This document shows positions 52,569 through 59,393 of a DNA stretch of 59,393 nt, one piece after another. The stretch comes from Clostridiales bacterium. GTDB taxonomy: Bacteria > Bacillota > Clostridia > Lachnospirales > WQUN01. A program made the translations under genes and the position numbers. Below the pieces are notes generated by a model. It did no database searches, was not told the DNA's origin, and saw only the letters and a list, made by a program, of their open reading frames with translations. The stretch lies in NCBI GenBank assembly GCA_031271295.1, contig JAISVZ010000082.1, forward strand, positions 1 through 59,393, read 5' to 3'. How positions within the stretch are numbered: position 1 is the stretch's first letter; each line of letters begins with the position of its first letter.

Positions 52569-54009
52569 TGAGCATCTTTTGGCGCAAACCCTCGCACGTC
52601 AGCATCTTGTGGAGTTCGCGGAGTATACGGACGCAAATTACACAACGAATTGGCATCACCGCGTTTTATGCGAAAAGCTTGATAAACTTGTAGCAAAAAA
52701 AATAAAGCGGCTGATGGTTTTTATGCCGCCGCGACACGGAAAAAGCGAACTTGTAAGCCGGAAACTACCGGCTTTTATTTTTGGGCGTAACCCGGACGCG
52801 AGTATAATGGCTACAAGTTACAGCGCAGACCTTGCGCAAAGAATGAGCCGCGATGTTCAGCGCATAATTGACAGCCCAAAGTACGGGGAACTTTTTCCGG
52901 AAACGTCGCTGTACGGGAAAAACATACGAACTGTTGCAAACGGTTCCTACCTGCGCAACTCCGATATTTTTGAAATTGTGGGTTACAAGGGCAGCTACAG
53001 AGGCGCGGGTGTTGGCGGCGGCATCACCGGCATGGGCGGCGACTATATTATCGTTGACGACCCTGTAAAAAACCGCGAGGATGTAAACAGCCTTGTAATG
53101 CGTGATAAGCTGTGGGATTGGTACACCAGTACGCTGTACACCCGGCGCGAGAAGGACGCGGCGATTTTAATAACTTTAACCCGCTGGCACGAGGATGACC
53201 TTGCCGGGCGGCTGTTGGAACTTGCGCAAAAAGAACCTAACGCCGACCAGTGGGAGGTTTTGATGTTCCCCGCCATGTGCGAGGAAGAACGGAAACACCC
53301 GGAGGATATCCGCGAGGATGGCATGGCGCTTTGGCCGGATAAATATACATACGCCGAACTTGTAAGCACCAAGGCAACCGTCGGGATATATGACTGGTCT
53401 GCTCTGTACCAGCAAAGGCCGCAACCGGCAGGGGGAACGATATTCCAGCGCGAGTGGATGAACAAGGAATACGAAGAACTGCCCGCCGGAGCTACGCTAA
53501 TTCAAACATGGGATTTGCCGTTTAAAGACAGCGAGGCAAGCGCAAAGTGTGCGGGAATTATTATGGCGCGGAAGGGCGCGGAAATATTTTTTGTTGATGT
53601 GGTAAACGACAAAATGAGTTTTACCACAAGCGTAACGGCAATACGCAGCATGACCGCGAAGCACCCGAAAGCGCGGGCGAAAGTTGTTGAGGATAAGGCG
53701 AACGGCCCGGCGATTATAAATTACTTGCAAAAAGAGATACCGGGGATGATTGCGTTTAACCCCAAAGGCAGTAAGGAGGATAGGGCGTTATCCGTAGCTC
53801 CTTACTTCGAGGCGGGGAATGTTTACTTCCCAAAATACGCGCCGTGGAAAGCGGATTTAATTTCAGACCTTATACGATTTCCGACCGGCGTATATAAAGA
53901 TACCGTGGACGCAAGTGTTCAGGGTATTTTGTATTTGATGGACAAACCGAATGATAACCTTGGAGATTCAAGCCTTCGGCTTAACAAAAATAGTTACTGG
54001 AAAAGGTGA
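52543..54009 (+). CDS. terL: Terminase large subunit
   Basis: A 488-residue packaging motor. The N-terminal ATPase has Walker A-like MPPRHGKSELVSR and Walker B DYIIVDDPVKN. The C-terminal nuclease region includes TWDLPFKDS and VVEDKANG. ATG at 52543 lies inside the small subunit gene and has no strong ribosome binding site, so coupling is likely. It drives phage DNA into the prohead through the portal. Confidence 0.95.
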   Translation: MISGLSRVNEHLLAQTLARQHLVEFAEYTDANYTTNWHHRVLCEKLDKLVAKKIKRLMVFMPPRHGKSELVSRKLPAFIFGRNPDASIMATSYSADLAQRMSRDVQRIIDSPKYGELFPETSLYGKNIRTVANGSYLRNSDIFEIVGYKGSYRGAGVGGGITGMGGDYIIVDDPVKNREDVNSLVMRDKLWDWYTSTLYTRREKDAAILITLTRWHEDDLAGRLLELAQKEPNADQWEVLMFPAMCEEERKHPEDIREDGMALWPDKYTYAELVSTKATVGIYDWSALYQQRPQPAGGTIFQREWMNKEYEELPAGATLIQTWDLPFKDSEASAKCAGIIMARKGAEIFFVDVVNDKMSFTTSVTAIRSMTAKHPKARAKVVEDKANGPAIINYLQKEIPGMIAFNPKGSKEDRALSVAPYFEAGNVYFPKYAPWKADLISDLIRFPTGVYKDTVDASVQGILYLMDKPNDNLGDSSLRLNKNSYWKR

Positions 54010-54012
54010 CAT

Positions 54013-54222
54013 ATGGATAATTTAAGCGAAAGTACCAAAGCCGCAAAGAAGCGGTTGCAAGAGACATTAAAGCAAGACCCGAAACTGCGAGAAGCTTTTA
54101 AGCAGAGTATAGACCAATTGCGAAAACCCGAAAACCTGAAACCTATGGTTGAGAGTACGGCGCGATTATTTGAAGCGTTACTTGTTTTGCAAAAGGCGCA
54201 AAAAGAGAATGAAAAGAGGTGA
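54013..54222 (+). CDS. Small conserved head-module protein
   Basis: A 69-residue helical, highly charged protein (MDNLSESTKAAKKRLQETLK) between terminase and portal. ATG at 54013 follows aaaggtg. No function is known from sequence. Confidence 0.65.
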   Translation: MDNLSESTKAAKKRLQETLKQDPKLREAFKQSIDQLRKPENLKPMVESTARLFEALLVLQKAQKENEKR

Positions 54223-54226
54223 AAGC

Positions 54227-55597
54227 GTGGCGGCAACATTCGGAGAATTAGGGCGGCTGGGGCAATTCCGCTATGGCAGCGGGTTTGGGTTCGGCATTTT
54301 TTATGAGGAATTTTTGAAGGAACTGCGCGGGCGCAAGGGAGTTGAAGCCTTTAAGGAAATGGCGGATAACGACGATATGGTGGGCGCGGTACTCTTCGCA
54401 ATCGAGATGCTGATGCGGCAGGTGGAATGGAACGTTGAGGAAGCGGGGAATACTGCCGCGGACAAGGCCGCCGCCGAATTTATATACTCCTGTATGGACG
54501 ATATGGACGACACGTGGACGGATTTTATTTCGGAGGTTTTGTCCTTTTTGACATTTGGCTGGAGCTACCACGAAATTGTATATAAGCGGCGCATGGGTAA
54601 AACCCGTAACCCGGAAACCAAAAGCAAGTATGACGACGGGCTTATAGGCTGGCGTAAATTGCCTGTAAGAAGCCAAGATACCCTATGGAAATGGCAGTAT
54701 GACGATAAAGATAATTTGCTTGGTTTGACACAGTGTGCGCCTCCATTGTATGAGCTGGTGACTATACCGGTTGAAAAGGCGCTGCATTTTAAGACAAAAA
54801 GCCGCAAGGCGAACCCGGAAGGGCGCAGTATACTGAGAAATTCGTACCGCTCTTGGTATTTTAAGCGGCGCATACAGGAGATTGAGGGTATAGGCATTGA
54901 ACGCGACCTTGCGGGGCTTCCGGTTATAATACCGGCGGAGGGAGTTGATTTGTACGATGCTGACGGTGAGCCGACCGCTAACTTAATAGAGGCTGAGAAG
55001 GTTGTGCGCGGAGTGCGGCGCGATGAGCGCGAGGGCGTTGTACTGCCGAACGGCTGGGATTTTAAACTGCTTTCTACCGGCGGGCGGCGGCAGTTTGACA
55101 CTAACGCGATAATTGAGAGATATGACCAGCGTATTGCTATGACGGTGCTTGCAGACTTCGTGCTTTTAGGACACGAGCAAGTGGGGAGTTTTGCGTTATC
55201 AAGCGATAAAACGGAGCTTTTCGGCGTGGCGCTTGGCACGTTTCTTGGCATTATTTGCGAGGTAATGAATAAGCAGGCGATTCCCCGGCTTATAGACCTT
55301 AACGGCGAAGCTTTTAAGGGAATAACCGATTACCCGAAGCTTATACACGGGGACATTGAAACTCAGGACTTAGAAAAGCTGGGTATGTACCTTGAGAAAA
55401 TGGTGGGAATAGGCGCTATAATGCCGGATGAAAATTTGGAAGATTACCTGCGCATGGCGGCCGACCTGCCGGAGCGAGATCCGGAAACAAGTTATATGAC
55501 GGGAGATACGGAAGATAAGAAACAGCCCGGCGCGGGGAAAAATAAGCCTGCCGTTGGGGAAGAAGAGGAACCGGAAGAGGATGACGGGGAAGAATAG
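54227..55597 (+). CDS. Phage portal protein (DUF935/Mu gp29-like)
   Basis: About 456 residues. DNDDMVGAVLFAIEMLMRQV, FLTFGWSYHEIVYKRR and the late DYPKLIHGDIETQDLEKLG segment match the DUF935 portal class. It forms the dodecameric DNA channel at one capsid vertex. GTG at 54227 with agaggtg is the best start. It is followed by the MuF gene, the usual order. The C-terminus is a very acidic tail. Confidence 0.85.
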   Translation: MAATFGELGRLGQFRYGSGFGFGIFYEEFLKELRGRKGVEAFKEMADNDDMVGAVLFAIEMLMRQVEWNVEEAGNTAADKAAAEFIYSCMDDMDDTWTDFISEVLSFLTFGWSYHEIVYKRRMGKTRNPETKSKYDDGLIGWRKLPVRSQDTLWKWQYDDKDNLLGLTQCAPPLYELVTIPVEKALHFKTKSRKANPEGRSILRNSYRSWYFKRRIQEIEGIGIERDLAGLPVIIPAEGVDLYDADGEPTANLIEAEKVVRGVRRDEREGVVLPNGWDFKLLSTGGRRQFDTNAIIERYDQRIAMTVLADFVLLGHEQVGSFALSSDKTELFGVALGTFLGIICEVMNKQAIPRLIDLNGEAFKGITDYPKLIHGDIETQDLEKLGMYLEKMVGIGAIMPDENLEDYLRMAADLPERDPETSYMTGDTEDKKQPGAGKNKPAVGEEEEPEEDDGEE

Positions 55598-55633
55598 CGG
55601 TAATTAGGAAAATGACGACAAGGAGGTATAGCG

Positions 55634-57997
55634 GTGTTCGTCTTTAGAAAATGCGAGAGAAAGCACGCGGCTATCTCCAAGGCGACCGGCAAGAAGGACG
55701 CGACGCTTAAACGCCTCCGGTCTTTTTTGGATGTAAACGAGCCTAAAACCGTTAAGTGGCTGGTTAGCCTTTGGGATAAACAGCAGGCGGCGGTAACATA
55801 CAAGGAACTGCGGGAAGCGGTTTTAAACGGCGGGATATCGGAAAAACAGTTGGCAAAATGGCAAAAGGACTACGCAAAGTTTGTTAACGACTACCTTGCG
55901 CCGCAGTGGGAGCTGGCGATGACCGCAGCTGCTGATGAAGTAACGGCGTTATATCCCCTCTACCTTTACGACCCGACTGTTGGCGCGGCGCAGGATTATA
56001 TAAAGCAGCACGGCGCGGAACTTATAACGATGCTTACGAGCGAGCAAAAAACCGCGATACAGAGCATGGTTGCGCAGGCCGCGCACTATGAGGGCATGAC
56101 TGCGGACAGCCTTGCGCCTATTATACGCCCTGTTATAGGGCTTACAAAGCCGCAGGCGGCATCTAACCTTAAATACTATAACGCGGTTAAAAACGGGCTG
56201 TTAAAGGCGCACCCGCGCATGTTACCGGAAAACGCCGAGGCAAAGGCGCGGGAAGCGGCGGCGAAATACGCCGGGAAGCAGCACCGGTACAGGGCTATGA
56301 ACATTGCCCGGACGGAGCTTGCGGCGGCATATAACCAGGGCGGGTACGGCGCGACCAAGGACGCGCAGGACAAAGGATACATAGGAGAATGTAAAAAAAT
56401 ATGGCTTACTGCTTCTGATGAGCGAGTGTGTGAGATTTGCGGGAAGGTTGATGACGAAAACGTAAACATGCATTCGCTCTTTAGTATAGGGCGGCTTTTG
56501 CCGCCCGCTCACCCTCAGTGCCGGTGCGCGGTTGCCTACGAAGAAATAGCGGCTCCGGTTACGCCGACGGTACCGGCGGCGGGCGCTAATGCGAATGCTG
56601 CCGCGAACACACAGCAAACTGCCGGAACGGTTATTCCGGTCGGCACGGCGGCGAATAACCCGCTGCCGCAGGCGGGAACTCCGATTCCTATTGCGCCTGC
56701 GCCGAAAAAAGGCGACGGCATACCTGCGGAAGACGTGTTCGCGGATTTGAGCACCGTACCGAAATCCGCGTTTGGCGTAAGCGTGCCAAGTGACAGCGAT
56801 TTGCTTGAGGGGCAAAACCTGAGTGCGCGGCGAATTAACATTGGCGGAGCCGAATACTACGAGGTGAGCGGAAAGCTCACCGAAACCACATGGGAGACAG
56901 TTGCCAAAACCGTAAAGGCCAACGGACACAGCGGCATAATTGAGTTTGATAGTTGCCTTGACAGAGACGGCAATTATTCTACGAGTAAGGTTACGACGGT
57001 CAGCGGCAGGGGAATTGGCTTAGACAGTTTCAAAATGAGCGATAACCAAGCCGATTTTGAAATTTACGCCGACTATAACAATAAAGACATGTACGGGTTT
57101 GGCGGGTATTTTAGGGCGCGTGTGCCGGTTACCGCCGACGCGGCAAATGACAACAACGCAATGACAGGTATTTTGGATAAGGCGGGGCTAAAAAGGCTTA
57201 CAGTTTCGCCGGATGCCGCCGAGGAACTGCTAATGAGAAAAAGCCGGTTGGCATGGCAGCACGCGCCGAGCAGAGTACACGAATACGAAAGCTTAACAGG
57301 GAACGCGCGGGAAAAGAAGCTTGATGAGATATTAGCTTCCGCCGGCATAAGCGACAAGCGTGTGGCGGCGCTGGAACTAAAAGAAGTTTTTCCCGGCTAC
57401 AACACATATGTTGATAACGACGCGGCGGCAAGTTATAAAAACGCCGGGCTGATTAACGTTTGGTGCGGCACATCAAGCCCTGATGCGGTTGTTGCCATGA
57501 CGCAGGAGGGTTTGGTGGCTACCAACTACCGTTTAACATCGGGGCACAAAATGTACGGCGCTTCGCCCGAAGACGACATGCAAACGGGCGGTTCTGATAA
57601 TGTTTTTACGCGTATCGGTGTGGCTGCAAATGGCGGGGCTAAGTATAGCCATAGCTTTCTCGGCGACGACTACAGGCTGATTATTGATGCGTCCGAAATG
57701 AACCGTACGGACTGGTATGCTTACGAAATGGATAATTACGGCGAAAGCCATAAAAATCATCTTGAAACAAGAAAAACGCCTGTGGACTTTATTTCAAGTA
57801 ATGCTAATAGTTACATGAGCGGAAACGAAATTATGTTTAGGCACGGAATACGGCCTGAAAAAATTATAGGAATATCTTGCGAGTATGATACTTTGAGGAA
57901 TAATCTGCTTGACAAATACCGTATGGCGGGTATAGTGGAGGTAAACGGCGTACCCATTGATAAATTTGTTTGGGTAAGTACCGAAGTAGGTAAATAA
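55634..57997 (+). CDS. MuF head protein with C-terminal ADP-ribosyltransferase-like toxin domain
   Basis: A 787-residue protein, far longer than a plain MuF head protein (about 250-350). Residues about 220-305 are the MuF domain (ARTELAAAYNQGGYGATKDA, CEICGKVDDENV, LPPAHPQCRCAVAYEE). An Ala/Pro linker follows to about 370. A middle region (371-590) is not recognised. Residues about 600-787 look like an ADP-ribosyltransferase-type fold: VWCGTSSPDAVVAMTQEGLV at about 609 resembles the HGTS/..GL motif, and NEIMFRHGIRPEKIIGI at about 731 resembles the catalytic-Glu motif. The MuF polymorphic-toxin family of temperate phages has this architecture. GTG at 55634 follows ggagg. Enzyme activity is inferred, not shown. 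Confidence 0.85.
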   Translation: MFVFRKCERKHAAISKATGKKDATLKRLRSFLDVNEPKTVKWLVSLWDKQQAAVTYKELREAVLNGGISEKQLAKWQKDYAKFVNDYLAPQWELAMTAAADEVTALYPLYLYDPTVGAAQDYIKQHGAELITMLTSEQKTAIQSMVAQAAHYEGMTADSLAPIIRPVIGLTKPQAASNLKYYNAVKNGLLKAHPRMLPENAEAKAREAAAKYAGKQHRYRAMNIARTELAAAYNQGGYGATKDAQDKGYIGECKKIWLTASDERVCEICGKVDDENVNMHSLFSIGRLLPPAHPQCRCAVAYEEIAAPVTPTVPAAGANANAAANTQQTAGTVIPVGTAANNPLPQAGTPIPIAPAPKKGDGIPAEDVFADLSTVPKSAFGVSVPSDSDLLEGQNLSARRINIGGAEYYEVSGKLTETTWETVAKTVKANGHSGIIEFDSCLDRDGNYSTSKVTTVSGRGIGLDSFKMSDNQADFEIYADYNNKDMYGFGGYFRARVPVTADAANDNNAMTGILDKAGLKRLTVSPDAAEELLMRKSRLAWQHAPSRVHEYESLTGNAREKKLDEILASAGISDKRVAALELKEVFPGYNTYVDNDAAASYKNAGLINVWCGTSSPDAVVAMTQEGLVATNYRLTSGHKMYGASPEDDMQTGGSDNVFTRIGVAANGGAKYSHSFLGDDYRLIIDASEMNRTDWYAYEMDNYGESHKNHLETRKTPVDFISSNANSYMSGNEIMFRHGIRPEKIIGISCEYDTLRNNLLDKYRMAGIVEVNGVPIDKFVWVSTEVGK

Positions 57998-58014
57998 GGG
58001 CGGTGAGCGGCAAC

Positions 58015-58362
58015 ATGGACAAGATTAAGGTTTACGCGGTGAAAATGGCGGGGAAAAAGAAATATACCGGCTTGGCTTGCGGCTGCGAATACCGCGCTGA
58101 CCCGGAAACGTTTAAGGGGCTGTGTTACTTAACGCCGCCGGACAGGGGGCATATGATACCCGGCGAAATTTTGAAGGAGACGCGCACGGGTTTTGAGTTT
58201 ATGTCTACGGGGTACGCACCCGGCAAATGGGTTTTTACGGAGGTTACAGCGGATAACTTTCAAAAAAAATTCGGACACCTTATTATGGACGATGAACGGT
58301 TGGATTTTATTAATACCACCGAGGATTTACAGGAGTATTTTATAAAAATCTGCGGCGAATAG
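58015..58362 (+). CDS. Small orphan protein; candidate immunity protein to the MuF toxin
   Basis: A 115-residue protein with no recognised domain, 17 bp after the MuF-toxin stop. ATG at 58015 fits ggtgag (58001-58006); the GTG at 58003 has its site too close. It is followed immediately by a terminator, so it ends the toxin transcript. In MuF polymorphic toxin loci the gene directly after the toxin encodes the immunity protein. Size and position fit; there is no direct sequence evidence. A minor structural role is the alternative. Confidence 0.6.
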   Translation: MDKIKVYAVKMAGKKKYTGLACGCEYRADPETFKGLCYLTPPDRGHMIPGEILKETRTGFEFMSTGYAPGKWVFTEVTADNFQKKFGHLIMDDERLDFINTTEDLQEYFIKICGE

Positions 58363-58378
58363 AAAAAATAAAGGTTGA

Positions 58379-58404
58379 AACGCTCCTTTTGCGGGGCGTT
58401 TTTT
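58379..58404 (+). terminator. Terminator after the candidate immunity gene
   Basis: aacgctcc and ggggcgtt pair (one T-G) around ttttgc, followed by tttttattt. It lies between the immunity candidate and the protease gene inside the late region. Confidence 0.8.
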
Positions 58405-58427
58405 ATTTGCGCGAAAGGGGCGGTTAT

Positions 58428-58886
58428 ATGAGCGGCGCAAAAACATTTTCGCAGACGCGGGAAACGGAGGAAAAGACGGAAACGGCAAAGGGCTTGAGCA
58501 GTTTTAAAATTATGAAATCTGACGACGACCTGCGGCATGTTTTTGGCTGGGCCTCTGTTGCCGTTCGCGTTACCGGCGAAGTTATTGAGGATTACCAAGA
58601 GGATATAATTGAGATTGAGGAATTGGAACAGGCAGTATACGGCTACGTTGCGGAATTTGGCACTGCCGGGGAAATGCACGAACGCGGGGGCGTTGGGCGG
58701 CTGATAGAAAGCGTTGTGTTTACGAAAGAAAAGATGGCGGCTATAGGGATTCCGGAAGGCATACTTCCGCAGGGCTGGTGGATAGGTTTTCACATACCGG
58801 ATGACGATGTGTGGAAAAAGATAAAGGACGGAACTTACAGCATGTTTTCGATAGAGGGCACGGGGACGCGGGAGCCGGTAGAGTAA
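58428..58886 (+). CDS. XkdF-type phage prohead protease
   Basis: A 152-residue protein with the XkdF pattern: FGWASVAVRVTGEVIEDYQE, ELEQAVYGYVAEFGTAGEMH, ESVVFTKEKMAAIGI and QGWWIGFHIPDDDVWKKIKD. XkdF proteins are serine-protease-like factors of head maturation. ATG at 58428 follows aaagggg. A longer in-frame start (58389) sits inside the terminator and is unlikely. Confidence 0.85.
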   Translation: MSGAKTFSQTRETEEKTETAKGLSSFKIMKSDDDLRHVFGWASVAVRVTGEVIEDYQEDIIEIEELEQAVYGYVAEFGTAGEMHERGGVGRLIESVVFTKEKMAAIGIPEGILPQGWWIGFHIPDDDVWKKIKDGTYSMFSIEGTGTREPVE

Positions 58887-58957
58887 AATAAAATACCGGG
58901 ACGCGTTAAAAAGAAAGTATTGGCACATGGGAGCCGAGAGTAAACTGAGGTGAGAAA

Positions 58958-59393
58958 ATGGCATATATAAGGCATAAAGCCACGCTGCAGAAGTTAATTG
59001 AAACTGGCGCGATTGTTGAAGGGCAGTTACGTTTTACCGAAGATACGCAGCGTTTGTTTTGGGATAATGACGGTGAGCGTATAGAGATAACGGATATCGT
59101 TGAACTATCGGACGAAACAGCGCGGTTGGCGATTGAGAAGCCGATAGACAAATTTTATTATGTCATTTCGACGGGGGAGCTGTGGCGGGCGCAGGGCGGA
59201 GAATGGAAAAGAGCCGATTACTCTGTTTTGGCGGCGATTGAAGCGGAAACCGCGCGGGCAAAGGAAGCTGAGTTGAATATCAGCGCGGCGGTAAGCCTTG
59301 AGGAAACGCGGGCAAAGGAAGCCGAGAACGCTCTACAAAGCGAAATAAGCGCGGAAACGGCAAGAGCAACGGAGGCGGAATCCGCAAAATATC
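58958..59393 (+). CDS. Phage structural protein with coiled coil (partial)
   Basis: Open from ATG 58958 (behind gaggtgag) to the window edge, 145 codons with no stop. The first ~90 residues (MAYIRHKATLQKLIETGAIV, GQLRFTEDTQRLFWDNDG) form a compact domain. The rest is heptad-like, with ETARAKEAE-type repeats as in tail-fibre or baseplate coils. It may continue into a tail-fibre-like protein. The 3' end is outside. Confidence 0.7.
   Translation, partial: MAYIRHKATLQKLIETGAIVEGQLRFTEDTQRLFWDNDGERIEITDIVELSDETARLAIEKPIDKFYYVISTGELWRAQGGEWKRADYSVLAAIEAETARAKEAELNISAAVSLEETRAKEAENALQSEISAETARATEAESAKY

Larger units (their letters stand above)
30259..59393. mobile_element. Prophage, left part (partial)
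   Basis: It runs from the tRNA fragment and integrase through lysogeny, early replication/recombination, methyltransferase, late regulator, packaging and head genes. The order is that of a temperate tailed phage of Bacillota. The MuF, DUF935-like portal and XkdF-like protease suggest a Mu-like or SPP1-like head module. Tail, lysis and the right attachment site lie beyond the window. Confidence 0.92.

Overview
The window is a chromosome segment of a Gram-positive, low-to-moderate GC anaerobe, most likely Bacillota/Clostridia. The signs are strong AGGAGG-type ribosome binding sites, frequent TTG and GTG starts, lipoproteins instead of periplasmic proteins, a YesM/YesN two-component system, BspA-like leucine-rich repeats and no outer-membrane genes. 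The species cannot be named from sequence alone. Two halves are visible: host chromosome (1 to about 30258) and the left part of a prophage (about 30259 to the right edge), which runs out of the window.

Host half. tyrS is followed by a zinc/manganese-type ABC uptake operon (His-rich binding lipoprotein, ATPase, permease, small lipoprotein). It ends at a large bidirectional hairpin. On the minus strand come a MacAB-like exporter (ATPase, FtsX permease, HlyD adaptor), a DUF6273-type lipoprotein and a broken LytTR-type response regulator that still has its promoter. A carbohydrate-use block follows, also on the minus strand: binding protein and two permeases, a cytoplasmic GH3 beta-glycosidase, a YesN/YesM pair and a second binding lipoprotein with no permease. 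Between the first binding protein and a BspA-like repeat protein lies a hicA-hicB toxin-antitoxin pair. It sits next to a KilA-N fragment and is flanked by two 65-bp near-identical direct repeats. On the plus strand are a radical-SAM HemW-like protein, a MocR-type regulator and mnmA; then a nitroreductase (minus strand) and an ATP-binding DUF4143-type ATPase.

Prophage half. The left end is the 3' half of a tRNA-Gly(GCC), which marks the attachment site, next to a tyrosine integrase. A leftward lysogeny operon encodes a CI-like repressor, an ImmA/IrrE protease, an Mrr-type endonuclease, an exported protein and the integrase. Facing it, a consensus rightward promoter overlapped by operator-like inverted repeats starts the early region: small regulators, a RecT-like protein, SSB, an SbcC/RecF-like ATPase, a UvrD-type helicase, replication initiator and loader, RecU, an XRE protein, a SleB-like hydrolase, DNA methyltransferases and a DUF5131 protein. 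Two gene remnants lie in the methyltransferase block. An ArpU/sigma-like late regulator is followed by a candidate late promoter with a promoter-proximal terminator. The late genes are a ParB-methyltransferase fusion, the terminase subunits, portal, a MuF head protein, a small orphan gene, an XkdF-type protease and a partial coiled-coil structural protein.

The most interesting system is at 55634-58404. The MuF head protein carries a long C-terminal extension with ADP-ribosyltransferase-like features and is followed by a small orphan gene and then a terminator. That is the layout of a phage MuF polymorphic toxin with an immunity gene. Second is the repeat-flanked hicAB/KilA-N segment at 14610-15643.
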